Part shown: piece after piece, positions 1-7,701 of the stretch
Numbering within the stretch: the stretch's first letter is position 1
Layout of the letters: every line of letters starts with the position of its first letter
DNA from: DATFVA01 sp963745945
GTDB taxonomy: Bacteria; Bacteroidota; Ignavibacteria; Ignavibacteriales; Ignavibacteriaceae
Assembly (NCBI GenBank): GCA_963745945.1
Contig: CAVUZG010000004.1
Location: 1,798,001 to 1,862,000, forward strand
DNA: 64,000 nt
Direction of reading: 5' to 3'
Made by a program: the position numbers and the translations under genes
The notes under the pieces: model-generated
What the model was told of the DNA's origin: nothing
Databases searched by the model: none
Seen by the model: only the letters and a program-made list of their open reading frames with translations

Positions 1-1188
1 AATTTGTCCCGGGAAACAAGATAAATGTACGTTTTGATATACAATAATATTCTGTCCGAAGTGAACATTGCCGTTTATATAGCAACCATTTTTGAATGTA
101 AGATTGTAATTCAGCTTAACTTCTTTGCCAATATAAACTCCCTTACCTAAAGTTATATCAAGTGGTGTCCCGATTTTATCAAGTTTAAGTATATCATCCA
201 CAACACTTTCGTGAATGAAAAAATCATCCGGATCAGAAATCTCAATTATATCTTTCAGTTTGTTGTAAACGTGTTCTCTTGCAATTGATTCCATCTCTTT
301 GAGCACTGATTTATTGTTAAATCCCATTACAACATATTGCTTATCAGGACTTGAAGCGGAAACCGTATAACCTTTTTTATTAAATAATGCTATCAGATCG
401 GTTATGTAAATTTCTTTCTGAACATTATTACTTGAAAGTTTTCCGATTAACTCAATCAGGTTTTTATATTTAAATGCATAAACCCCGGAGTTAAACTCAT
501 TGTTTTCTATTAATTCATTTTTTGTATACGAGTATTCTTTGCCGTTGTACTTTACTTTATAAGGTTTTTCATCATTTAGTGCAAGAATATCCTTATACTC
601 CATAATCCTTATAACTTTGCCTTTATCCTTGCCGGAAGATTTTCCATTTGAATCTTTATCTTTTACACGGACAATTCTTCCATAGGAATTATTTTGCGGT
701 TCACCCTCATAACGTCCTGTTAACACCATCATATCCGTTTTGGAATTAATAAAATTAGTCCTGAAAGACTGCATCGTTTCTTCATCAATTAATCCCATAT
801 CGCCGGGTAGAACGTAAACAATTCCATTGAATGATTTATTATCAATTTTTTCAAGAGCAACCTGTACTGCATGTCCTGTTCCGTTTTGAACTTCCTGATA
901 AGCAAACGAAGTGCAATCTCTTTTTCCTATAACATTCATTACATCATTAGCTTTGATTCCAACAACCATAATTACATTTATTTTTTCTATTCCATTTTTG
1001 CAGGCATTATAAACGCGTTCAACAGTAGGAACTTCCCATATTTTATGAAGCATTTTGGATTTATGAGATTTAATTCGTTTTCCATGTCCTGCCGCCAGTA
1101 ATATCGCTACTTCTTTAAACTTAAAGTTCAGATCTGAGGATAATTTTTCAACCGTTTGATTTATATTTTTAGCTAATTGACTGTCCAT
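1..1188 (-). CDS. glmU: Bifunctional GlmU-type UDP-GlcNAc pyrophosphorylase / acetyltransferase (C-terminus cut by window edge)
   Basis: The minus frame is open from an ATG at 1188 to the window edge, giving 396 residues where the family usually has about 455. The nucleotidyltransferase signature LLAAGHGKRIKS lies near residues 30-41. QNGTGHAVQ follows, then a PGDMGLID segment matching the GD metal-binding region. The tail (TLGKGVYIGKEV, GNVHFG) is the start of a left-handed beta-helix. GlmU makes UDP-GlcNAc in the cytoplasm for peptidoglycan and lipopolysaccharide. There is an extension of roughly 25 residues before the usual start. The gene follows the O-antigen-ligase-like gene by 30 bp in an envelope cluster. 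The acetyltransferase active site lies outside the window, so the second activity cannot be checked. Confidence 0.88.
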   Translation of the reverse strand, partial: MDSQLAKNINQTVEKLSSDLNFKFKEVAILLAAGHGKRIKSHKSKMLHKIWEVPTVERVYNACKNGIEKINVIMVVGIKANDVMNVIGKRDCTSFAYQEVQNGTGHAVQVALEKIDNKSFNGIVYVLPGDMGLIDEETMQSFRTNFINSKTDMMVLTGRYEGEPQNNSYGRIVRVKDKDSNGKSSGKDKGKVIRIMEYKDILALNDEKPYKVKYNGKEYSYTKNELIENNEFNSGVYAFKYKNLIELIGKLSSNNVQKEIYITDLIALFNKKGYTVSASSPDKQYVVMGFNNKSVLKEMESIAREHVYNKLKDIIEISDPDDFFIHESVVDDILKLDKIGTPLDITLGKGVYIGKEVKLNYNLTFKNGCYINGNVHFGQNIIVYQNVHLSCFPGQI

Positions 1189-1218
1189 TTTTGCCTCGTT
1201 TATACTGCGGTTTCAAAT

Positions 1219-3264
1219 TTAAATATTCTTACTTTTATAACGTTTGTAGAGCGCCACATTTAATCCGAATGTAAACCATAATAGTGTCATAATTTCATGA
1301 TCAAAAAAATTCATTTCGGTTAATCCTGCAATAATAACTGTACTTAAAGCTGCAATTGTTCCCAGCGCGTATGACGAAATGAAGGGGATATTATAAAATT
1401 CCCTATAAATATTAAAATCTATTCTGAACATTCTATAAAGTAAAAAACAGAACGCAAAGAATCCGAATAATCCAAGAGTTACCAATATATGTACAAAGTT
1501 ATTATGCATATGCCCCTGTATTTCTTTTTCATATTTGGATTTATACTGCTTATAAAGAAATGCGAGGTCAATATCACCCACACCAAAAACCGGATGATCA
1601 AGAAATATTTTCCATCCCGCTTTCCAAAGTGATAATCTAACATAATTTGATGGCAGGTATGGATCCCAGATGCTTAACAATCTGCTTCTTTTCACAAAAG
1701 AGGTTATTAGTGTATCCCCAGACAGTATTATAGCTGAAGGAATATAACCTGCTTTTTTAATTAACTTAAAAGAGACTGAGTTTAAATCCTTTATATATAT
1801 TTTTCCATTTTGATCAGCAACAATAAGATTCTTCCCTGCTTCATTCCATGAGAAAATGGTATTGAGTTTATTATCATCCGTTAAATATGAGACAGAATCT
1901 TCTTCTACTTTATAAGATTTAATTCCCTGCTCGTTTGAGAAATATAAAATTCTCTGAAAATAAAATACGGAGCTAACCTGGTAGTATGGTTTAAATCTGT
2001 ATAATTCTTTTCGCGGAATACCATTTTGTAGATTAAATACGCACACACCACTATCGGGAGAATAAAATAAGACTAAATCCGAATCAGCAAATACTTTTCT
2101 GAATTTAGAAAATTTAGTGTCCCTGTATATTGTAGAAAGCTTTGCCGGATTTTCAAATATTGTCAACCCGCTATCAGAATCAAGAGTGTAAAGATAATTT
2201 CCAGACAAAGAATGATCGATAGTGAACCCGGGAGGTAAACACTCCGCAGCTTGTTTCAAATTTCCTGAAGAATCAGGTTGATAACTAATAAATCGCGTGT
2301 CAATAAAATACCCCAGGAAATAATTTTCCCACTTTTTAAGAGAAACAATTGGAGAAGGAACTTCAATAGTTTGTAATTTCTTGTCCCCTTTATATTTCAG
2401 TATACCATCTTCATAATCCGAGATATAATAATAACTTCCTGAAGCAGTTAAATCATATGCTCTTCCCCCTGTTTTAAAACTGCTTACTTGTTTTAAATGA
2501 TTATTTTCATTTCTAAAAATATCAACGCGGCTAATATTTTTTTCATACACAAATAGTGCTGCAACCAGGATAAAAAGAGGAACGAGAAATTTCCATTCTT
2601 TCTTTATTAAGATTATAAGAAATATTCCAAACCCTGTTGCAAGCCACCCTGTTCTTTTATATGTAGCGATGAGAGCAACTATCGTTATAAAAAATACCGC
2701 AGCAACCAAAAGTTTATATTTCCAATTATTTTTTTCATTAATCAGGAATGCGAAAAGGAAGACGGAGGTTATGCTAAGTATTTCGCTTGAGGTAATCGGG
2801 TATTGAAATAGTGATGGACCCGATTGTGTAATACTATATAAATTAGATATGAAATACTGGTATGAGAAAATGAGATATACCAAAGAAGTAATAATAGCTG
2901 CTGAAATATATGTATAGAAATAAATTTTTGCTCTCTTCAAATCAGGTACTGCTGCCACAGTTACATAAATTAAGGGCATTAATAAAAACCTTCTGGTCAC
3001 AAACAAAAGTGACTGCGATTGGTTCAGGGAAAAAATAAGTGAGAATATTTCTGCGGCTATAAACCAGATTAATGCGGACTCAAGACCTGTTTTTTCAACA
3101 GGATTATTTTTCGTTATAAAATAGCGGGCAAGCAAAAGCAGGAGCGCACCGTAATAACCAAGCTGGTTTATAAAAATTGAATTTGTGAGACTGGCAAGAA
3201 ATAAAAGCATGAAAAAAAGAACAAGCTGATCGATCCTTTCAACAAGATTTCGTTTGTTCGGCAT
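1219..3264 (-). CDS. O-antigen ligase (Wzy/WaaL)-like membrane protein with an inserted beta-propeller-like domain
   Basis: The 681-residue protein has about ten hydrophobic segments in residues 10-242, then a hydrophilic stretch of about 275 residues (roughly 250-525), then the family core. The core has RLSLWKAGWKIF, HPVFGVGDID and HMHNNFVHILV, followed by further membrane segments. This order matches Wzy_C enzymes, which transfer or polymerise undecaprenyl-linked glycans on the periplasmic side. The insert carries about five repeats of the form 'hydrophobic strand, aspartate or asparagine turn, GI-x-x-Y/F' (for example SGNYLYTLDSDSGLTIF), as in propeller blades. It splits the usual RxxSIxDP region just before the core. 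msbA lies 2 bp upstream and glmU downstream, supporting an envelope-glycan role. Acceptor and polymer are unknown. Confidence 0.75.
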   Translation of the reverse strand: MPNKRNLVERIDQLVLFFMLLFLASLTNSIFINQLGYYGALLLLLARYFITKNNPVEKTGLESALIWFIAAEIFSLIFSLNQSQSLLFVTRRFLLMPLIYVTVAAVPDLKRAKIYFYTYISAAIITSLVYLIFSYQYFISNLYSITQSGPSLFQYPITSSEILSITSVFLFAFLINEKNNWKYKLLVAAVFFITIVALIATYKRTGWLATGFGIFLIILIKKEWKFLVPLFILVAALFVYEKNISRVDIFRNENNHLKQVSSFKTGGRAYDLTASGSYYYISDYEDGILKYKGDKKLQTIEVPSPIVSLKKWENYFLGYFIDTRFISYQPDSSGNLKQAAECLPPGFTIDHSLSGNYLYTLDSDSGLTIFENPAKLSTIYRDTKFSKFRKVFADSDLVLFYSPDSGVCVFNLQNGIPRKELYRFKPYYQVSSVFYFQRILYFSNEQGIKSYKVEEDSVSYLTDDNKLNTIFSWNEAGKNLIVADQNGKIYIKDLNSVSFKLIKKAGYIPSAIILSGDTLITSFVKRSRLLSIWDPYLPSNYVRLSLWKAGWKIFLDHPVFGVGDIDLAFLYKQYKSKYEKEIQGHMHNNFVHILVTLGLFGFFAFCFLLYRMFRIDFNIYREFYNIPFISSYALGTIAALSTVIIAGLTEMNFFDHEIMTLLWFTFGLNVALYKRYKSKNI

Positions 3265-3266
3265 AA

Positions 3267-5123
3267 TTAATCCCTGAACTGCATTTCATACAGTTTTCTA
3301 TAAAGCCCTTTTTCATCTGTAAGCAGTTCACTATGTTTTCCTTGTTGAATTATTCTCCCATAATCAATTACTATAATTTTAGTTGCATGTCTTATTGTAC
3401 TTAACCTGTGAGCAATAACAAATGTTGTGCGGTTTTTCATCATTCTCTCAATAGCTTCCTGAACAAGTACTTCAGATTCATTATCAAGTGCAGATGTTGC
3501 CTCATCAAAAATCATAATTTCTGGATTTTTGACCAAAGCTCTTGCAATAGAAATTCTCTGCCGCTGACCACCGGATAATTTTGTTCCTCTTTCGCCAATT
3601 ATCGTATCATATTGTTTTGGCAATTCCAAAATAAAATTATGAGCATTCGCAGTTTTTGCTGCTTCAATAATCTTCTCCATAGGAAAATCTTCTTTACCAT
3701 ATGCAATATTATTTCTGATAGTTTCATTGAACAAATATGTTTCCTGGGTAACAATTCCCATCAGGCTTCTGAGATCTTCAATTTTTACATCCTTAACATC
3801 TATACCATCAATACAAAGTTTTCCGGAATCAGGATCGTGAAACCTGGGAATAAGATCCACAAGAGTTGATTTACCTCCACCACTGGGACCAACCAGAGCA
3901 ATAATTTCACCCCGGTTAGCAGTAAATGAAATATCCTTTAGTACGGGTTCTTCACTGTCTTCATAACTGAAGACAACATTATTAAATTCAATTTTATCCT
4001 TAAATCTTGCTATTTCAGTTGCCCCGGTCTTATTCTTAATGGAAGGTTTTGTATCGAGTATTTCAAAAATTCTTTCTCCCGCTGCACTGGCTTCCTGAAT
4101 CCTGTTATTAACACTTGTTAATTCTTTTATTGGAGGCATCATCTGAAATATGGCAAAAAGGAATCCGAGAAATTCACTGGCTTTAAGTGAATTCTGCTGC
4201 AAAACCATCACCCCGCCGTAATAAATAATGAAAACTCCAACCAGCACACTTAAAAATTCAGTAACTGGTGAGGCAATATTTCTAATCCTTACAATCCGAA
4301 GCATCATTTTAAAATAGCTATGTGTTTCTTTTGTAAATTTTTTATTCTCATATTTTTCCATTCCAAAGGCTTTAACAATTTTCACTGCGGAAATTGTTTC
4401 CTGCAGAATGCTGGTTATGTCTGCTATTTTTGCCTGAACTAAAGAACTCTGCCTTCTGAGCTTTAAACCGATCCACCCTATTATCAGCATTGAAAAAGGA
4501 AGAACAACAAATGCTACCAGGGTTAATTGCCAGCTTATGCTAAGCGCAATACCAAGGAATACAATTATAGTGAGGGGTTCTTTAATTAAATTTGAAAAAG
4601 CTGCGGTTATACTTGCCTGGACAATAATAACATCGTTTGTAAACCTTGAAATTAAATTTCCGACTCTCTCCTTCTTAAAGTAGCTCATCGGCAGTTGATG
4701 AAGATGGGAGTAGGCTTCATCCCGAAGGTCTTTCATTGCTCCATATTCAACATGAGCCATAAAGTAAGCCTGTAAATAACCCGTAATATTTTTCAACAGG
4801 AATGTAATCAGAACCAGAAAACATATCCTCATCAAGGCATCCAGTTTGGAACCTGAAAGTACAAACTGATTAAAAGTTTCCGTTATATCTTTTTTTATTT
4901 CCTGTACCCAGTCTGGCAGAATACCGGTTGGCTGATTTAACTGTGGTGTTTCCTGTAACTGCTCGGTCTTGGGAGTTTCCTGGAAGAGAGTATCTAAGAG
5001 GGGGATTGTAAGGTAAACTGATAAACCATTAAACACGGCGAAGATAAATGTAAAAAGAACCGAAGCGATTAATTGTCTCCAGTAAGGTCTGACGTAACTA
5101 ACTATTCTTATGTAAGTCTTCAT
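3267..5123 (-). CDS. msbA: MsbA-type lipid A / glycolipid ABC exporter
   Basis: This 618-residue half-transporter fuses an N-terminal six-helix ABC exporter domain (about residues 1-340) to an ATPase domain. Walker A GPSGGGKST starts at residue 412, the signature LSGGQRQR at 516, and Walker B IMIFDEATSALD near 536. The H-loop histidine is in FVIAHRLST. The family flips lipid A-core or similar lipids across the inner membrane. An unusual loop rich in Gln, Thr and Pro (about residues 48-70) separates the first two helices. It lies 2 bp upstream of the O-antigen-ligase-like gene, so glycolipid export is the likely role. Sequence alone cannot exclude a multidrug substrate. Confidence 0.85.
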   Translation of the reverse strand: MKTYIRIVSYVRPYWRQLIASVLFTFIFAVFNGLSVYLTIPLLDTLFQETPKTEQLQETPQLNQPTGILPDWVQEIKKDITETFNQFVLSGSKLDALMRICFLVLITFLLKNITGYLQAYFMAHVEYGAMKDLRDEAYSHLHQLPMSYFKKERVGNLISRFTNDVIIVQASITAAFSNLIKEPLTIIVFLGIALSISWQLTLVAFVVLPFSMLIIGWIGLKLRRQSSLVQAKIADITSILQETISAVKIVKAFGMEKYENKKFTKETHSYFKMMLRIVRIRNIASPVTEFLSVLVGVFIIYYGGVMVLQQNSLKASEFLGFLFAIFQMMPPIKELTSVNNRIQEASAAGERIFEILDTKPSIKNKTGATEIARFKDKIEFNNVVFSYEDSEEPVLKDISFTANRGEIIALVGPSGGGKSTLVDLIPRFHDPDSGKLCIDGIDVKDVKIEDLRSLMGIVTQETYLFNETIRNNIAYGKEDFPMEKIIEAAKTANAHNFILELPKQYDTIIGERGTKLSGGQRQRISIARALVKNPEIMIFDEATSALDNESEVLVQEAIERMMKNRTTFVIAHRLSTIRHATKIIVIDYGRIIQQGKHSELLTDEKGLYRKLYEMQFRD

Positions 5124-5148
5124 TTATATTTTTCTATTCTATAGAATA

Positions 5149-6165
5149 TTAAACACCGAATCTCGGAACTTCGGGAATTTCATTTAAACCGCAGCCTTTT
5201 TTAATTTTAATCTGTTTTATCATTTTGCCGGTTTCGAAATTATAAATGTAGATGGAGGATTTCTTCCCGAATCCATCATCAAATATTAAAAAATCATTTA
5301 TTGTAAAAAAGTTTTTATGACCGCCGCCTGTCCATTCTTTAACAACTTTCCCCTGGTCAATTGAATAAATATATATGGAAGAAGTATTAGGTTGATTTGT
5401 AAAAATACTATTATTTGATAGAAGCAGGTCTAAAGTTGATACAAAGAAGTATTTCCTGCTATCACTCCAGCTGATTTCATTAACGGGTTTATCAAGAATG
5501 GCAACTAATTTCCTGCTTTTATCTTTTTCCTTTATAAGAATGATAGAATCAGCTTTTGCAGTATTAAAAGAAAGCTGAAATTTTCCGGAAGGGGAAAGTG
5601 AATCTGGTTTTGTCCGGGGAAGACGCGGATAGCCATCCCTGGTTACATCGAAGGTCTTCGTTTCTTCCTGAAGAACTTTTCCGTAAATGTTAAATATCGT
5701 GGTAGTCTGATTTATATAAGTGGAAATCTTCTTATCCCACGAGTTGGTTACTATCCTGAATACTATCTCCGATTCCCATCTGGAAAAAACCTGAAGACCG
5801 CTTCCGATTGCTTTTATAAATTTTGGTTGAGTGGAAGAATCCGGAATGACATAGAGTTTGGCGTTTTTTATAAAGGGGAAAATTCCTTCTTTGCCCGCTT
5901 TTGTGGCCGTTACAAAGAAAGCTGAAGAATGATTATTTGAATAAGATAGTTCAACAACTTCCTCATCGTGGTTTGACCAGAATTCAGAATAGGAATTACT
6001 GACAGAGCTGTATTTATATAATCCGGGTTTATTATGAATCATTCCCACGAAAACAAATGAATTAAATTCCCGGTTTACAATCGCTTCCGGTTTTTCTTTT
6101 TCATTTTGCCCGCAGGAAATAATTACCAATGCTAAAAAAGAAGTTATTAAAAGAATTCTTTTCAC
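5149..6165 (-). CDS. Putative lipoprotein with beta-propeller-like repeats, function unknown
   Basis: The 338-residue protein starts with a lipoprotein signal, LVIISCGQNEKEK, with lipidation expected at Cys18. The rest is soluble and rich in beta-strand-like repeats such as SSIYIYSIDQGKVVKEW and SSIYIYNFETGKMIKQ, which resemble WD40 or TolB-type blades. No catalytic motif is visible. Its start overlaps the end of the upstream site-2 protease gene by 4 nt, and msbA begins 25 bp downstream, so it belongs to the envelope operon. The blade style resembles the insert in the nearby O-antigen-ligase-like protein, which may mean a shared ligand type, but this is speculation. I do not recognise a named family. 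Confidence 0.7.
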   Translation of the reverse strand: MKRILLITSFLALVIISCGQNEKEKPEAIVNREFNSFVFVGMIHNKPGLYKYSSVSNSYSEFWSNHDEEVVELSYSNNHSSAFFVTATKAGKEGIFPFIKNAKLYVIPDSSTQPKFIKAIGSGLQVFSRWESEIVFRIVTNSWDKKISTYINQTTTIFNIYGKVLQEETKTFDVTRDGYPRLPRTKPDSLSPSGKFQLSFNTAKADSIILIKEKDKSRKLVAILDKPVNEISWSDSRKYFFVSTLDLLLSNNSIFTNQPNTSSIYIYSIDQGKVVKEWTGGGHKNFFTINDFLIFDDGFGKKSSIYIYNFETGKMIKQIKIKKGCGLNEIPEVPRFGV

Positions 6166-6809
6166 TTTAACCCTGCGGTTTTTAGAAAGACATTTAGAAT
6201 AAAATTAACTAAATCCATAAAGAAACCCCACAAAGGCGAATAAATGAAAAGAAGAAGAATTATTGAACCATAAAGACCAAGACTAAGAAGTTTAGCGGTT
6301 ATTTTATTCGGAAAAACATCAAATAAAATGTGGGAACCATCAAGAGGCGGAATTGGAAGAAGATTGAACGCAAAAAGAAAAACATTAAAGAATACACCAT
6401 ACCACAACAGATCTACAAAATAATGGGAACTTCCGTTTCCGAAAACAAAAATGAAAAAAATAAAAAAAAGAACAGCAAGTAATAAATTTGCAAAAGGTCC
6501 GGCAAAAGAAACCACGGCATCATCGCGTAATTGATTTTTAAACTTACGTCTATCAATTGGAACCGGTTTAGCCCATCCGATTAGAGCAAAACCGGATGCA
6601 AATGAAGCAAGAGGCATTATCAGTGTCCCGATAATATCGGCGTGTTTAAAAGGATTTAGCGTTAGTCTTCCCCGGCTTTTAGCAGTATCATCTCCAAGCC
6701 GGTTTGCCAGGAGAGCATGAGCAAATTCGTGCACTGTAATTGATAAAAGAAACATTGGAAGAAATGTTAAGAAAGAAATAATTTTTTCACTAACCTGGAT
6801 ATCGGGCAA
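6162..6809 (-). CDS. Site-2 protease family (M50) intramembrane metalloprotease
   Basis: The 215-residue polytopic protein carries the zinc motif HEFAH in its first helix (about residues 27-31). The second M50 motif, NLLPIPPLDGSHIL, supplies the third zinc ligand (the Asp of LDG) near residues 148-160. Family members cleave membrane proteins within the bilayer, for example anti-sigma factors. This is the short form without a PDZ domain, like the Bacillus YwhC/SpoIVFB-type group, and is not the RseP class. It lies 1 bp after xerD and overlaps the following lipoprotein gene by 4 nt. No substrate is evident; the ECF anti-sigma at 26.6 kb is one possibility, without direct support. Confidence 0.87.
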   Translation of the reverse strand: MPDIQVSEKIISFLTFLPMFLLSITVHEFAHALLANRLGDDTAKSRGRLTLNPFKHADIIGTLIMPLASFASGFALIGWAKPVPIDRRKFKNQLRDDAVVSFAGPFANLLLAVLFFIFFIFVFGNGSSHYFVDLLWYGVFFNVFLFAFNLLPIPPLDGSHILFDVFPNKITAKLLSLGLYGSIILLLFIYSPLWGFFMDLVNFILNVFLKTAGLK

Positions 6810-6810
6810 A

Positions 6811-7701
6811 CTAACCTCTTGGATGAAAATCTCTGTGGACCTGTTTAATAAAATCTCTGTCTATGTGTGTGTAAATCTGCGTTGTTGAAATATCTGCATG
6901 TCCCAGCATTTCCTGAACTGCACGAAGATCGGCACCGCCCTCAAGAAGATGCGTTGCAAATGAATGTCGAAACGTATGCGGGTGCACATCTTTATCAATC
7001 TTCGCTTCTTTCACATACCGTGAAACTATTTTCCAGACACCCATGCGGGAAAGTTTTGTCCCCCTGATATTAAGAAAAAGATAGTTTTCACTTTTGCTTT
7101 TTTTTTCAAGCAGAGGTCTGCTAAGTTTTAAATACTCTCCAATCCAGTAAATAGCACTGCTTCCAATCGGTACTAGTCTCTCTTTTGAACCTTTACCGAA
7201 TACACGGATTACTTCATCTTTAAAAAATAATCCGGAAACTTTAAGATTAATCAACTCGCTCACTCTTGTTCCGCACGCATAAAATAATTCCAGTAATGAT
7301 TTATCCCTTAAACCAAGTCTGTTTTTAACATCAGGCTGGGATAAAATTAAATCTATTTCATTTATTGTAAGAACCTGCGGAAGTTTTTTAGATAATTTTG
7401 GTGATGGTACTTTCTCAACGGGATTTTGAGTTATATATTTATTCTGCAGCAAATAGAAAAAAAATCCTTTTAATGAAGAATGATATCTTGATGCAGAACT
7501 GCTTGTGAGACCTGCTTCCCTCAGAAACTTAAAAAAATCGGAAAGATGATTAAATTTTATCTGCTGTGGATCAGTGATATTATAATTTTCCAGAAATTGA
7601 AAGAGATTTGTGATATCATTCCTGTAAGAACTAACGGTGTTTTCAGATAAATTTTTTTCCAAAGATAGAACAGAAAGGTATTCATCCAGAAAGATTTTCA
7701 T
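6811..7701 (-). CDS. xerD: XerC/XerD-type tyrosine recombinase
   Basis: At 296 residues this has the usual Xer length. An N-terminal SAM-like core-binding domain (1-100) precedes the catalytic domain. All active-site residues are present: Arg146 (CGTRVSEL), Lys170 (GKGSKER), His242 and Arg245 (HTFRHSF), His268 (MLGHADI) and nucleophile Tyr277 (TQIYTH). Xer recombinases resolve chromosome dimers at dif together with FtsK, which is encoded at 41.5 kb. The gene sits inside a housekeeping operon, overlaps the upstream HD-phosphodiesterase gene by 4 nt and has no mobile-element genes beside it. A chromosomal rather than integrase role is therefore likely. Whether it acts as XerC, XerD or a single Xer is unclear. 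Confidence 0.9.
   Translation of the reverse strand: MKIFLDEYLSVLSLEKNLSENTVSSYRNDITNLFQFLENYNITDPQQIKFNHLSDFFKFLREAGLTSSSASRYHSSLKGFFFYLLQNKYITQNPVEKVPSPKLSKKLPQVLTINEIDLILSQPDVKNRLGLRDKSLLELFYACGTRVSELINLKVSGLFFKDEVIRVFGKGSKERLVPIGSSAIYWIGEYLKLSRPLLEKKSKSENYLFLNIRGTKLSRMGVWKIVSRYVKEAKIDKDVHPHTFRHSFATHLLEGGADLRAVQEMLGHADISTTQIYTHIDRDFIKQVHRDFHPRG

Noticed and set aside
6811..7701. The tyrosine recombinase as a mobile-element integrase
   Set aside because: It sits in a coupled housekeeping operon with no attachment-site repeats or cargo, and its length and motifs fit chromosomal Xer.
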